Of a stretch of 64,000 nucleotides of DNA, positions 21,914 to 30,724 are shown piece by piece (positions within the stretch are counted from its first letter, which is position 1; the number at the start of each line of letters is the position of its first letter). Origin of the DNA: Mycobacterium sp. (GTDB lineage: Bacteria > Actinomycetota > Actinomycetes > Mycobacteriales > Mycobacteriaceae); contig RXJD01000101.1 of the NCBI GenBank assembly GCA_003987775.1, positions 1 to 64,000 of the forward strand. Direction: 5' to 3'. Under the pieces are notes generated by a model. The model worked only from the letters and a program-made list of their open reading frames with translations. It did no database searches and was not told where the DNA came from. The position numbers and the translations under genes were made by a program.

Positions 21914-22999
21914 TTAAGCAGGAGTCTCCGCGAGTTCGCGTCCGATCTGCCGCAGCTGCCCGGTGGCTCCACCCAGCGCGAACTCGGTTTCCTTGGCGGA
22001 CAGGAAGTACCGGTGCACCGGGTGATCCGTGTCGACACCCACACCGCCGTGCACGTGCACGATCGTGTGCGCCACCCGGTGGCCGGCGTCGGCCGCCCAG
22101 AATGCCGCGGACGCCACGTCGATTTCGGCCGGGATGTCCTCGGCGACCTTCCACGCGGCCTGGGTCAACGTCAACCGCAGGCCCTTGACGTCGATGTAGC
22201 CGTCGGCCAGCCGCTGGCCCACCGCCTGGAAGCTGCCGATCGGGCGGTCGAATTGCTCACGGGTGCGGGCGTATTCGGCCGTCATCTGCAAACCGCGCTC
22301 CAGCACACCGAGCTGGTAGGCGCTGCGGCCCAGGGTCGAGATCGTGCGCAGCCAGAGCACCACCTCGGCGCCACCCACGCGGCGCGCGTCGTCCACCGCA
22401 ACACCGTCCAGCGCCAGGTGGCCGACGCTGCCCAGGCCGGTGGTCTGCAGCGGCGTCACCGTCACCCCAGGGTCGTCGGCGGCGACCAGGAAGACCGCTG
22501 TGCCGGAATCGGTTTCAGCGGGCACCAGGAACGCGTCGGCGGCAGGGCCGTAGGACACCTGGGTTCGGCTTCCGGTGAGCCGGCCGTCGACCGCCTGCAC
22601 CGGCCCGTCGCCCATTTCTCCGTCCAAAGCGACCGTCAGAATTTTCTCACCGCGCACCGCGTCGGAGCCCCAGCCCTGCTGCAGCTCTTCGGAACCGAAC
22701 CGCGCCAGGGCGCCCGAGCCCAGCACGATCGACTCGAGGTACGGCACCGCCGCCAGTTGGTGGCCGAGCGCGACCAGGATTGCCACCTGTTCGAGGACGC
22801 CGAAACCGTCGCCGCCCACCTGGGTGGCGGCCGCGCTGGTCAGGATGTCGCTGTCGACGAGCTTGCGCCACAGGTCGCGGTCGACGCGTTGGTCAAGCTT
22901 GTCCAGCTCGCGCTGGTGCTCGGGCGTGCACACCGAGTTGACGATGGTGTCGACCAGTCCGCCGAGGTCCTGTGCGGCTTCGGTTGTCGAGAAATCCAT
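21914..22999 (-). CDS. fadE27: Acyl-CoA dehydrogenase FadE27 (ChsE5-type subunit)
   Basis: A 361-residue acyl-CoA dehydrogenase-fold protein with the start MDFSTTEAAQDL. The start is set by the strong site AGGAGAAGG six bases upstream; an in-frame ATG 19 codons earlier is rejected. The C-terminal four-helix domain is recognisable by ARTREQFDRPIGSFQAV and HIVHVHGGVGV-like sequence. The middle domain is poorly conserved, as in the non-catalytic-type partner of heteromeric steroid dehydrogenases. FadE26-FadE27 of M. tuberculosis (ChsE4-ChsE5) form an alpha2beta2 enzyme that introduces the double bond in the cholesterol side-chain CoA ester. The gene follows fadE26 by 25 bp in one unit. Confidence 0.9.
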   Translation of the reverse strand: MDFSTTEAAQDLGGLVDTIVNSVCTPEHQRELDKLDQRVDRDLWRKLVDSDILTSAAATQVGGDGFGVLEQVAILVALGHQLAAVPYLESIVLGSGALARFGSEELQQGWGSDAVRGEKILTVALDGEMGDGPVQAVDGRLTGSRTQVSYGPAADAFLVPAETDSGTAVFLVAADDPGVTVTPLQTTGLGSVGHLALDGVAVDDARRVGGAEVVLWLRTISTLGRSAYQLGVLERGLQMTAEYARTREQFDRPIGSFQAVGQRLADGYIDVKGLRLTLTQAAWKVAEDIPAEIDVASAAFWAADAGHRVAHTIVHVHGGVGVDTDHPVHRYFLSAKETEFALGGATGQLRQIGRELAETPA

Positions 23000-23024
23000 G
23001 AATATCCTTCTCCTGCCGGAAAAT

Positions 23025-24206
23025 TCAGCGGTTGGCCCGGGGCAGCCCGAGGGCAACCATGCCGATGATGTCGCGCTGGACTTCGTTGGTGCCGCCGCCG
23101 AAGGTCAGGATCAGGCACGCCCGGTGCATCCGCTCGACCCGGCCCCGCAGCAGGGCGCCGGGGGAGTCCTGACGTAGCGTCGCCGCGGTGCCCAGCACCT
23201 CCATGAGCAGCCGGTAGGCCTCGGTGGCCAGTTCGGTCCCGAACACCTTGGCCGCTGAAGCGTCTGCGGGGGAAAGGTTTTCACTCGACGCAGACGCGAG
23301 CTCCCAGTTGATCAGCTTGAGCACTTCGACCTTGGCGTGCACGCGGGCCAGGTTGAGCTGCACCCACTCCGAGTCGATGAGCCGTCCGCCGCCGGCGTCC
23401 TTGGTGTTCTGGGCCCATTCCCGAACTTCGCGCAGGCACATGAAGATCGGGGCCGGCGAGACGAGTGCGACCCGCTCGTGGTTGAGCTGGTTGGTCACCA
23501 GCTTCCAGCCCGCGTTCTCCTCGCCGATCAGGTTGGTCACCGGCACCCGCACGTCGGTGTAATAGGTGGCGCTGGTGTCCGGACCGGCCATGGTGTGCAC
23601 CGGCGTCCACGAGAATCCTTCGGCGGTGGTGGGCACCACCAGCATCGAGATGCCGCGGTGCTTCTTGGCTTCCGGGTTGGTGCGTACCGCGAGCCATACC
23701 CAATCGGCGTAGGCGATCAGGCTGGTCCACATCTTCTGGCCGTTGATCACGTACTCGTCGCCGTCGCGCACCGCGGTGGTGCGCAGGTTGGCCAGGTCGG
23801 TGCCCGCCCCGGGCTCCGAATAGCCGATGGAGAAATGCAGCTCGCCCGCGGCGATCTTGGGCAGGAAGAACTTCTTCTGCTCGTCGGTGCCGAAGGCCAT
23901 GATCGTCGGGGCCACGCTGTTGATCGTCAGGAACGGCACCGGTGCGCCCGCGATCGCCGCTTCGTCGGTGAAGATCAGCGAGTCCATCGGCTCGCGGTCC
24001 TGGCCGCCGTACTCCTTGGGCCAGTTCAGGGTGAGCCACCCGTCTTTGCCCATCTGCGCGACGGTCTCGCGGTACACGTTGCCGGTGCCGTATTCGCCCT
24101 GTACCGAGCTCAGCGCCTCACGGCGCTCCGGTGTCATCAGCTTGGTGAAGTAGGACCGCAGCTCGCGACGCAGCTCCTCCTGTTCGGGGGTGTAACTGAT
24201 GCGCAT
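23025..24206 (-). CDS. fadE26: Acyl-CoA dehydrogenase FadE26 (ChsE4-type subunit)
   Basis: A 393-residue acyl-CoA dehydrogenase. It begins MRISYTPEQEELRRELRSYF, a typical N-terminal helix. It contains GYSEPGAGTDLANLRT (FAD/substrate region, about residues 132-147), NGQKMWTSLIAYADW and the C-terminal FGGGTNEVQRDIIG. It is the larger partner of the ChsE4-ChsE5 type side-chain dehydrogenase. The ATG is preceded by GGAGGCGG. It is the first gene of the minus-strand unit fadE26-fadE27-fadD17. Its upstream region contains a perfect KstR-type operator shared with fdxD, so derepression by cholesterol-derived CoA thioesters is expected from knowledge of KstR. Confidence 0.93.
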   Translation of the reverse strand: MRISYTPEQEELRRELRSYFTKLMTPERREALSSVQGEYGTGNVYRETVAQMGKDGWLTLNWPKEYGGQDREPMDSLIFTDEAAIAGAPVPFLTINSVAPTIMAFGTDEQKKFFLPKIAAGELHFSIGYSEPGAGTDLANLRTTAVRDGDEYVINGQKMWTSLIAYADWVWLAVRTNPEAKKHRGISMLVVPTTAEGFSWTPVHTMAGPDTSATYYTDVRVPVTNLIGEENAGWKLVTNQLNHERVALVSPAPIFMCLREVREWAQNTKDAGGGRLIDSEWVQLNLARVHAKVEVLKLINWELASASSENLSPADASAAKVFGTELATEAYRLLMEVLGTAATLRQDSPGALLRGRVERMHRACLILTFGGGTNEVQRDIIGMVALGLPRANR

Positions 24207-24287
24207 TCCCGCCGCCTCCGATCGAGCGATCGTCTCTGTGGGCGGGCACCGAAACCACGCCGGCGGCCACCCATTCGTTCTCCCGGT

Positions 24288-24301
24288 TGTAACACGTTCT
24301 A
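24288..24301. promoter_or_regulatory. KstR operator in the fadE26/fdxD divergent promoter
   Basis: TGTAACACGTTCTA matches the KstR consensus TnnAACnnGTTnnA at every fixed position. It lies about 82 bp upstream of the fadE26 start and 120 bp upstream of fdxD, between divergent genes known to belong to the KstR regulon in M. tuberculosis. Confidence 0.85.
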
Positions 24302-24421
24302 GTCTGGGAATCCAGCGACCCTATGGTCATCCGTATCAGGGCCCTAGGGTGGTGCTGGATACTGATCGAGTTTGGACCAGGCGTGTTTCCCTACTCCAGC
24401 CCAGGTTTCAAGGAGGGTGCC

Positions 24422-24613
24422 ATGCGAGTGATCGTCGACCGTGACCGGTGCGAAGGTAACGCGGTGTGCTTGGGAATTGCACCCGATATCTTCGACCTGG
24501 ACGACGAGGACTATGCCGTCGTGAAGACCGATCCCATTCCGCCGGATCAGGAGGATCTGGCCGAGCAGGCGATCGCGGAATGCCCGCGGGCGGCACTGCT
24601 GCGCGAGGACTGA
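24422..24613 (+). CDS. fdxD: Ferredoxin FdxD
   Basis: A 63-residue ferredoxin of the [3Fe-4S] type. Cys10, Cys16 and Cys54 lie in DRCEGNAVCL and ECPRA. The site where a fourth ligand would sit is Ala13, as in many cytochrome P450 ferredoxins. Length and position match Rv3503c. The ATG is preceded by AAGGAGGGTGCC; longer in-frame extensions lack homology. It is the first gene of a plus-strand run into hsd4A and mce4, under a KstR operator. It probably supplies electrons to a steroid-oxidising P450 or an acyl-CoA dehydrogenase redox chain; the partner cannot be read from the sequence. Confidence 0.93.
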   Translation: MRVIVDRDRCEGNAVCLGIAPDIFDLDDEDYAVVKTDPIPPDQEDLAEQAIAECPRAALLRED

Positions 24614-24638
24614 CGAAGAAACTAGAGGTATTCATAAA

Positions 24639-25544
24639 TTGAGTAGCACTACGAACGCGACCGATCTGTCCGGCAAGGTCGCGGTGGTGACCGGTGCCGC
24701 CGCGGGCCTGGGCCGCGCCGAGGCCATTGGCCTGGCCCGGCTGGGTGCGACCGTCGTCGTCAACGACATCGCCTCCGGCCTGGACTCCTCCGACGTCCTC
24801 GACGAGATCAGCTCGGCGGGAGCCAAGGCGGTGGCGGTGGCCGGCGACATCAGCAAGCGCGAGACGGCAGACGAACTCGTCGCCACGGCCGACGGTCTGG
24901 GCGGCCTGAACATCGTCATCAACAACGCCGGCATCACCCGCGACCGGATGCTGTTCAACATGAGCGACGAGGACTGGGACCAGGTGATCGCCGTGCACCT
25001 GCGCGGACACTTCCTGCTGACCCGCAACGCCGCCACCTACTGGCGCAGCAAGGCGAAAGAAGGCGACGGCCGGGTTTTCGGCCGCATCGTCAACACCTCC
25101 TCGGAGGCCGGTCTGGTCGGCCCGGTGGGGCAGGCCAACTACGGCGCCGCCAAAGCCGGCATCACCGCCCTGACCCTGTCGGCGGCCCGGGCGCTGGGCC
25201 GATATGGCGTGTGCGCCAACGCGATCTGCCCCCGCGCACGCACCGCGATGACGGCCGACGTGTTCGGCGCCGCACCTGAAGACGCCGAGATTGACCCCCT
25301 GTCGCCCGAGCACGTGGTGAGCCTGGTGCAGTTCCTGGCCTCGCCGGCGGCCGCCGACGTCAACGGTCAGGTGTTCATCGTCTACGGTCCGCGCGTCACT
25401 CTGGTGGCGGCGCCCACCGCCGAGCACCAGTTCGACGCCGGCGGCGCGGCGTGGGATCCGGCGCAACTGAGCCAGACGCTGCAGGGCTACTTCGCCGACC
25501 GCGACCCCGAAGTGAACTTCGCCGCCACCGGTCTGATGGACTGA
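24639..25544 (+). CDS. hsd4A: Short-chain dehydrogenase, Hsd4A-like (Rv3502c type)
   Basis: A 301-residue SDR. The dinucleotide motif TGAAAGLG lies at residues 19-26, NNAG at 95-98, a Ser at 154/155 and catalytic Tyr168 and Lys172 in YGAAK. It is longer than a classical SDR. The C-terminal tail (ending ATGLMD) resembles the dehydrogenase domain of peroxisomal multifunctional enzyme 2, consistent with (3R)-hydroxyacyl-CoA dehydrogenase activity. Mycobacterial Hsd4A has been reported to act on 17-beta-hydroxysteroids and on side-chain hydroxyacyl-CoA. The TTG start is chosen because the frame has no ATG ahead of the cofactor motif and AGAGG lies ten bases upstream. It is 25 bp after fdxD. Confidence 0.88.
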   Translation: MSSTTNATDLSGKVAVVTGAAAGLGRAEAIGLARLGATVVVNDIASGLDSSDVLDEISSAGAKAVAVAGDISKRETADELVATADGLGGLNIVINNAGITRDRMLFNMSDEDWDQVIAVHLRGHFLLTRNAATYWRSKAKEGDGRVFGRIVNTSSEAGLVGPVGQANYGAAKAGITALTLSAARALGRYGVCANAICPRARTAMTADVFGAAPEDAEIDPLSPEHVVSLVQFLASPAAADVNGQVFIVYGPRVTLVAAPTAEHQFDAGGAAWDPAQLSQTLQGYFADRDPEVNFAATGLMD

Positions 25545-25624
25545 CCGGCCGTACCGGACACAGGTAGAGGGGAAATACCAGCTAGGCATAATTGCCACAA
25601 AATTTTTCGAGCTTCATCGACACT

Positions 25625-25638
25625 CAGAACTTGTTCTA
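25625..25638. promoter_or_regulatory. KstR-type operator upstream of the mce4 operon
   Basis: CAGAACTTGTTCTA matches TnnAACnnGTTnnA except for the first base (C instead of T). It lies about 100 bp ahead of yrbE4A. The M. tuberculosis mce4 operon is known to be repressed by KstR, which supports the call. Confidence 0.75.
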
Positions 25639-25736
25639 GTTAGTATGAGCCGGCTCACACCAAGCAACGAGTCATCCAACGGTGTGTTCAGGGCAGACCG
25701 AACTTCGCCGCGAGCAACAGATTGGGGGACCCGGGC

Positions 25737-26501
25737 TTGTTGCAAAAAGTTGCCGTTCCGGCCCGAGCTGTCGGCGGCTTCTTCGAGATGTCGATCGAGA
25801 CCGCACGTGCCGCTTTCCGGCGTCCGTTTCAGATGCGGGAGTTCCTGGACCAGACGTGGATGGTCGCGCGGGTGTGACTGGTTCCCACCCTGCTGGTGTC
25901 CATCCCCTTCACGGTGCTCGTCGCGTTCACCCTGAACATCCTGCTGCGCGAGATCGGCGCCGCCGACTTGTCCGGCGCCGGAACGGCATTCGGCACCATC
26001 ACCCAGCTCGGCCCGATCGTCACCGTGCTCGTGGTGGCCGGAGCCGGTGCCACCGCCATCTGTGCGGACCTGGGTGCCCGCACCATCCGCGAGGAAATCG
26101 ACGCGATGCGGGTGCTCGGTATCGATCCGATCCAGCGACTGGTGGTGCCCCGTGTGCTGGCCTCCACCCTGGTCGCGCTGCTGCTCAACGGACTGGTCTG
26201 CATCATCGGCCTGTCCGGGGGTTACGCGTTCTCCGTTTTCCTGCAGGGGGTCAACCCGGGCGCGTTCATCAACGGACTGACCGTGCTCACCGGACTACGT
26301 GAGCTGATCCTCGCCGAAGTCAAGGCGCTGCTGTTCGGAGTGATGGCGGGACTGGTCGGCTGCTACCGCGGCCTCACCGTCAAAGGCGGACCCAAGGGAG
26401 TCGGCAACGCCGTCAACGAAACGGTGGTCTACGCGTTCATCTGCCTCTTCGTGATCAACGTCGTCATGACCGCCATCGGCGTCAGAATCTCGGCCAAGTA
26501 G
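25737..26501 (+). pseudogene. yrbE4A: yrbE4A permease gene interrupted by an in-frame TGA
   Basis: YrbE4A is one of two MlaE-type permeases of the Mce4 cholesterol importer. The reading frame from TTG (M-L-Q-K-V-A-V-P) continues normally through QTWMVARV. It then meets TGA at 25875-25877 (codon 47), where I expect a serine before LVPTLLVSIPF. The same frame resumes at once and stays open to the normal end GVRISAK. A single C-to-G change from TCA would explain the stop. A downstream GTG at 25896 could restart translation 18 bp later, giving 201 residues without the N-terminal amphipathic region. The stop is followed by C, a context that favours readthrough. Sequencing error is the simplest alternative. 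All other mce4 genes are intact, which argues against old decay. Confidence 0.8.
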
Positions 26502-26545
26502 GTGCGGGTAACAGATGACGGCCAACGAGCGATGGTGAAGATGCG

Positions 26546-27388
26546 ATGAGCTACGACGCCACACTCCGCTTCAAGCGCTTCTTCTCGAGGTTCGCCGCGC
26601 CGGTCGACAACTTCGGCGAGCAGGCGCTGTTCTACGGCGAAACCGTGCGCTACATCCCCAACGCCGTCACGAAGTACCGTAAGGAGACCATCCGCCTCAT
26701 CGCCGAGATGACGCTGGGCGCCGGTGCGTTGATCATGATCGGCGGCACCGTCGGCGTCGCGGCCTTCCTCACGCTGGCCTCCGGCGGTGTCATTGCCGTG
26801 CAAGGTTATTCGTCGCTGGGCAACATCGGTATCGAGGCGCTCACCGGCTTCCTCTCGGCGTTCCTCAACGTTCGCGTCGTCGCCCCGGTCATCGCCGGCA
26901 TCGCGCTGGCCGCCACGATCGGCGCCGGCGCCACCGCCCAGCTGGGCGCGATGCGGGTCTCCGAGGAGATCGACGCCGTCGAATGCATGGCGGTGCACTC
27001 GGTGTCCTACCTGGTGTCGACCCGGCTGATCGCGGGACTGGTGGCCATCATCCCGCTGTACTCACTGTCGGTGCTGGCCGCCTTCTTCGCCGCCCGCTTC
27101 ACGACGGTGTTCATCAACGGACAGTCCGCGGGCCTGTACGACCACTACTTCAATACCTTCCTGATCCCCTCGGACCTGTTGTGGTCGTTCGCGCAGGCCA
27201 TCGCCATGTCGATCGCGGTCATGCTGGTGCACACCTATTACGGCTACAACGCCAGCGGCGGGTCGGTCGGCGTGGGCATTGCCGTCGGCCAGGCGGTGCG
27301 CACCTCGCTGATCGTCGTCGTCGTCATCACCCTGCTCATCTCGCTCGCTGTATACGGGGCGTCCGGCAACTTCAACCTCTCGGGGTAA
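26546..27388 (+). CDS. yrbE4B: Mce4 transporter permease YrbE4B
   Basis: A 280-residue MlaE-family permease, the usual YrbE4B length. It begins MSYDATLRFKRFFSRFAAPV, has a cytoplasmic N-terminal helix, and then several hydrophobic segments. The family's conserved EQxL-type ATPase-coupling loop is seen as QLGAMRVSEEIDAVECMA (about residues 132-149). It partners with YrbE4A and the MceG (Mkl) ATPase, which is encoded elsewhere. It imports sterols delivered by the Mce4A-F assembly. It lies 44 bp after yrbE4A, and mce4A begins 5 bp after its stop. No defect is visible. Confidence 0.95.
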   Translation: MSYDATLRFKRFFSRFAAPVDNFGEQALFYGETVRYIPNAVTKYRKETIRLIAEMTLGAGALIMIGGTVGVAAFLTLASGGVIAVQGYSSLGNIGIEALTGFLSAFLNVRVVAPVIAGIALAATIGAGATAQLGAMRVSEEIDAVECMAVHSVSYLVSTRLIAGLVAIIPLYSLSVLAAFFAARFTTVFINGQSAGLYDHYFNTFLIPSDLLWSFAQAIAMSIAVMLVHTYYGYNASGGSVGVGIAVGQAVRTSLIVVVVITLLISLAVYGASGNFNLSG

Positions 27389-27393
27389 GGGCT

Positions 27394-28596
27394 ATGGCAG
27401 GCATAGGATCACGACGAACCGCGGGCCGACTGGCCGCGGCGACGCTCGCTGGTTTGATGGTGGCGGCGGCGGTGCTGACCTACCTGTCCTACACCGCGGC
27501 GTTCACCTCGACCCAGACCGTGACGGTCGCGTCCAAGCGCGCCGGACTGGTGATGGAGCCGGGTGCCAAGGTCAAGTTCCGCGGCATCCAGATCGGCAAG
27601 GTCGAAGACATCAGCTACAGCGGCGACCAGGCGCGCCTCAAGCTGGCCATCTACAGCGACGACCTGCATTTCATCCCGTCCAACGCCACGGTGCACATCG
27701 CGGGCAACACGATTTTCGGTGCCAAGTCGGTGGAGTTCATTCCGCCCCAGAGCCCATCGCCGACGTCGATTCGCCCGAACGCCACGGTGGAGGCCTCCGC
27801 GGTGCAGCTAGAGGTCAACACGCTGTTTCAGTCGCTGACCAACCTGCTGCACAAGGTCGACCCGGTCGAGTTGAACGGCACCCTGAGCGCGCTGTCGGAA
27901 GGCCTGCGCGGCCACGGCGACGATCTGGGGGCGCTGCTGTCCGGACTCAATACGCTGACACGCCAGGCGAATCCGAAACTGCCGACACTGCAGGAGGATT
28001 TCCGCAAGGCCGGCATCGTGACCAACATCTACGGTGACGCCGCGCCCGATCTGAACACGGTGTTCGCGAATCTCCCGACGATCAGCAAGACGGTCGTCGA
28101 CGAGCAGACCAACCTCAACACCACTCTGCTGGCCGCAATCGGTTTGGCCAACAACGGTTACGAGACACTGGCGCCGGCCGAGCAGAACCTGATCGACACC
28201 ATCAACCGGCTGCGGGCCCCGCTGAAGGTGGCGGCCGACTACTCGCCGGAGTTCGGCTGCCTGCTGGCCGGCATCGACCGCGGCATCAAGGAGTTCGCCC
28301 CGTTGATCGGTGTGCGCAAGGCGGGCCTGTTCACCTCGTCGAGCTTCGTGATCGGCGCCCCGGCCTACACGTATCCCGAGAGCCTGCCGAACGTTAACGC
28401 CTCCGGCGGCCCGAACTGCCGCGGCCTGCCCGACATCCCCACCAAGCAGACCGGCGGGTCGTACTACCGGGCGCCGTTCCTGGTCACCGACAACGCGAAC
28501 ATCCCCTACGAGCCGTTCACCGAGTTGCAGTTCGACGCGCCGTCGACCCTGCAGTTCCTCTTCCATGGCGCCTTCGCAGAGCGGGACGATTTCTGA
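27394..28596 (+). CDS. mce4A: Mce family protein Mce4A
   Basis: A 400-residue Mce protein, equal to the M. tuberculosis length. An N-terminal membrane anchor (about residues 12-34) is followed by the MlaD/Mce beta-barrel domain (about 38-120) with KVKFRGIQIGKVEDI. Next come the helical domain built of heptad-like repeats (about 130-290) and a C-terminal tail. Mce4A-F form a heteromeric tube that moves cholesterol across the periplasm to YrbE4AB. Translation starts at the ATG 5 bp after yrbE4B; a long in-frame extension overlapping yrbE4B is rejected. Its stop overlaps the mce4B start as TGATG. Confidence 0.95.
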   Translation: MAGIGSRRTAGRLAAATLAGLMVAAAVLTYLSYTAAFTSTQTVTVASKRAGLVMEPGAKVKFRGIQIGKVEDISYSGDQARLKLAIYSDDLHFIPSNATVHIAGNTIFGAKSVEFIPPQSPSPTSIRPNATVEASAVQLEVNTLFQSLTNLLHKVDPVELNGTLSALSEGLRGHGDDLGALLSGLNTLTRQANPKLPTLQEDFRKAGIVTNIYGDAAPDLNTVFANLPTISKTVVDEQTNLNTTLLAAIGLANNGYETLAPAEQNLIDTINRLRAPLKVAADYSPEFGCLLAGIDRGIKEFAPLIGVRKAGLFTSSSFVIGAPAYTYPESLPNVNASGGPNCRGLPDIPTKQTGGSYYRAPFLVTDNANIPYEPFTELQFDAPSTLQFLFHGAFAERDDF

Positions 28597-29651
28597 TGGC
28601 CTCCGGAGCAATGCCGTCGCACCGGTCGATGATGATCAAGGTCGGCATCTTCGTCGTGACGATGGTGCTGGCCAGTGCCGCCCTGGTGGTGGTGTTCGGC
28701 GACTTCCGGTTCGGTTCGGAGAACACCTATCACGCCACATTCCTGGACGCCTCCAAGCTCAAGGGCGGCCAGAAGGTGCGTATCGCCGGTGTGCCCGTCG
28801 GCGCGGTGTCCGGGGTGAAGCTCAACCCCGACAACACCGTCGACGTGGAATTCGGTGTCGACGCCCGCTACACGCTGTACTCATCCAGCCGCGCGGTGAT
28901 CCGCTACGAGAACCTGGTCGGCGACCGGTTCCTGGAGATCACCTCCGGCCCCGGTGAACTGCGCAAGCTGCCGCCCGGCGGGACGATGAACTCCCAGCAC
29001 ACCCAGCCCGCGCTCGATCTCGACGCGCTGCTCGGTGGGCTCAAGCCGGTGCTCAAAGGCCTGGACGCCGACAAGATCAACACGATCAGCAGCGCCGTCA
29101 TCGAACTGTTGCAGGGTCAGGGCGGCGCGCTGGCCAACGTGCTCGCCGACACCAGCAGCTTCTCCAACGCGCTGGGCAAGCGCGACCAGCTGATCGGCGA
29201 CGTGATCACCAACCTCAACACGGTTCTGGGCACCGTCGACCAGCGCAGCGCCCAGTTCTCGGCCAGCGTCGACCAGCTGCAGCAGCTGATCGAGGGGCTG
29301 GCCAAGAACAAGGACACCATCGCCGGAGCCATCCCGCCGCTGGCCTCGACCGTCACGGATCTCACTGAGCTGCTGCGCAATTCGCGCCGCCCGCTGCAGG
29401 GGGTGCTGGAGAATGCACGGCCGTTCGCCACCGAGCTCGACACCCGCAAAGCCGAGATCAACAACGACGTCGAGCAACTCGGCGAGGACTACCTGCGGCT
29501 GGCGGCACTGGGCACCTACGGGTCGTTCTTCAACATCTACTTCTGCTCGGTGACGATCAAGATCAACGGGCCGGCGGGTTCCGACATCCGGTTGGGCCTC
29601 GGCGGCCAGGTGGATTCCAGCAAGGGGAGGTGCGCCTTTGCCAAGCAATAA
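28596..29651 (+). CDS. mce4B: Mce family protein Mce4B
   Basis: A 351-residue Mce protein. After a short cytoplasmic segment, a single anchor (about residues 11-33) precedes the Mce domain with GGQKVRIAGVPVGAVSGVKL. A helical rod region follows, and the tail contains FFNIYFCSVTIKING. The start overlaps the stop of mce4A, and its own end overlaps mce4C by 14 bp, so the genes are tightly coupled. It is a structural subunit of the sterol-conducting Mce4 complex in the cell envelope. Confidence 0.94.
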   Translation: MASGAMPSHRSMMIKVGIFVVTMVLASAALVVVFGDFRFGSENTYHATFLDASKLKGGQKVRIAGVPVGAVSGVKLNPDNTVDVEFGVDARYTLYSSSRAVIRYENLVGDRFLEITSGPGELRKLPPGGTMNSQHTQPALDLDALLGGLKPVLKGLDADKINTISSAVIELLQGQGGALANVLADTSSFSNALGKRDQLIGDVITNLNTVLGTVDQRSAQFSASVDQLQQLIEGLAKNKDTIAGAIPPLASTVTDLTELLRNSRRPLQGVLENARPFATELDTRKAEINNDVEQLGEDYLRLAALGTYGSFFNIYFCSVTIKINGPAGSDIRLGLGGQVDSSKGRCAFAKQ

Positions 29652-30714
29652 GAAGCCAGGCAGCAAGCGCGACCAGGATCCGCTCCGCACCGGCATCATC
29701 GGCCTGGCGGTCGTGACCTTCGTCGTCCTCATCGCCTTCGGCTACTCGGGGCTGCCGTTCTGGCCGCAGGGCAAGACCTACACGGCGTACTTCAGCGACG
29801 CGGGCGGCATCACGCCCGGCAACAACGTGCTGGTCTCCGGCGTCAAGGTGGGCAAGGTGTCCGACGTCGAACTGGCCGGTGACACCGCCAAGGTCACCTT
29901 CAGCGTCGACCGGCACGTCGTCGTCGGCGACCAGTCGCTGGCCGCGATCCGCACCGACACCATCCTCGGCGAGCGTTCGATCTCGGTGAGCCCCGGCGGC
30001 TCGGGCAACGCGACCACCATTCCGCTCAGCCGGACCACCACGCCCTACACCCTGGCCGGCGCGCTCGAGGACCTCGGGCAGAACGCGAACAACCTCAACA
30101 AGCCACAGTTCGAACACGCGCTGAAAGTGCTCACCGAGACGCTGCACGACGCGACCCCCGGGTTGCGCGGCGCGCTGGACGGCGTGACGACCCTGTCGCG
30201 CACCCTCAACAGCCGTGACGAAGCGCTGCAGGGTCTGCTTGCGCACGCCAAGTCGGTGACGGCGGTGTTGTCCGACCGTGCCGGGCAGGTGAAGAAGCTG
30301 GTGGACCAGGGCGATCAACTGTTCGCCGCGCTGGACGAGCGCCGCTCCGCGTTGAGCGCGCTGATCTCCGGCATCGACGACGTGTCCGCGCAGTTGTCCG
30401 GCTTCGTCAACGACAACCGCAAGGAGTTCGGTCCCGCCCTGACCAAGATCAACCAGGTGCTGGCCAACCTGAACGAGCGCCGCGACTACATCACCGAGGC
30501 ACTCAAGAGGTTGCCGACGTACGCCACCACACTGGGCGAGGTGGTCGGCTCCGGTCCCGGCTTCAACGTCAACGTCTTCGGCGCCATCCCGGCGCCGCTG
30601 GTGGCCACCATGTTCGACGCGGTCTTCCAGCCGGGCAAGCTGCCGGACAGCTTCGCCGACTACCTGCGCGGCATGATCCAGGAACGGTGGACGATTAGGC
30701 CGAAATCACCATGA
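29638..30714 (+). CDS. mce4C: Mce family protein Mce4C
   Basis: A 358-residue Mce protein with a TTG start giving MPSNKKPGSKRD. The start lies inside the end of mce4B behind AAGGGGAGG, a good ribosome binding site. A membrane anchor (about residues 20-40) is followed by the Mce domain with ITPGNNVLVSGVKVGKVSDV and a long alpha-helical region rich in Leu, Asp and Lys heptads. It is a subunit of the Mce4 cholesterol channel. Ten bases separate it from mce4D. Confidence 0.93.
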   Translation: MPSNKKPGSKRDQDPLRTGIIGLAVVTFVVLIAFGYSGLPFWPQGKTYTAYFSDAGGITPGNNVLVSGVKVGKVSDVELAGDTAKVTFSVDRHVVVGDQSLAAIRTDTILGERSISVSPGGSGNATTIPLSRTTTPYTLAGALEDLGQNANNLNKPQFEHALKVLTETLHDATPGLRGALDGVTTLSRTLNSRDEALQGLLAHAKSVTAVLSDRAGQVKKLVDQGDQLFAALDERRSALSALISGIDDVSAQLSGFVNDNRKEFGPALTKINQVLANLNERRDYITEALKRLPTYATTLGEVVGSGPGFNVNVFGAIPAPLVATMFDAVFQPGKLPDSFADYLRGMIQERWTIRPKSP

Positions 30715-30724
30715 TCGAGTCCAT

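Noticed and set aside
25875..25877. Selenocysteine or programmed frameshift at the yrbE4A TGA
   Set aside because: No selenocysteine insertion hairpin is evident after the TGA, serine rather than cysteine is expected there, and the frame is the same on both sides, so no frameshift is needed.
26983..27393. Long N-terminal extension of the mce4A frame into yrbE4B
   Set aside because: The extension overlaps an intact permease gene in another frame and lacks homology. The ATG 5 bp after yrbE4B gives exactly the family length.
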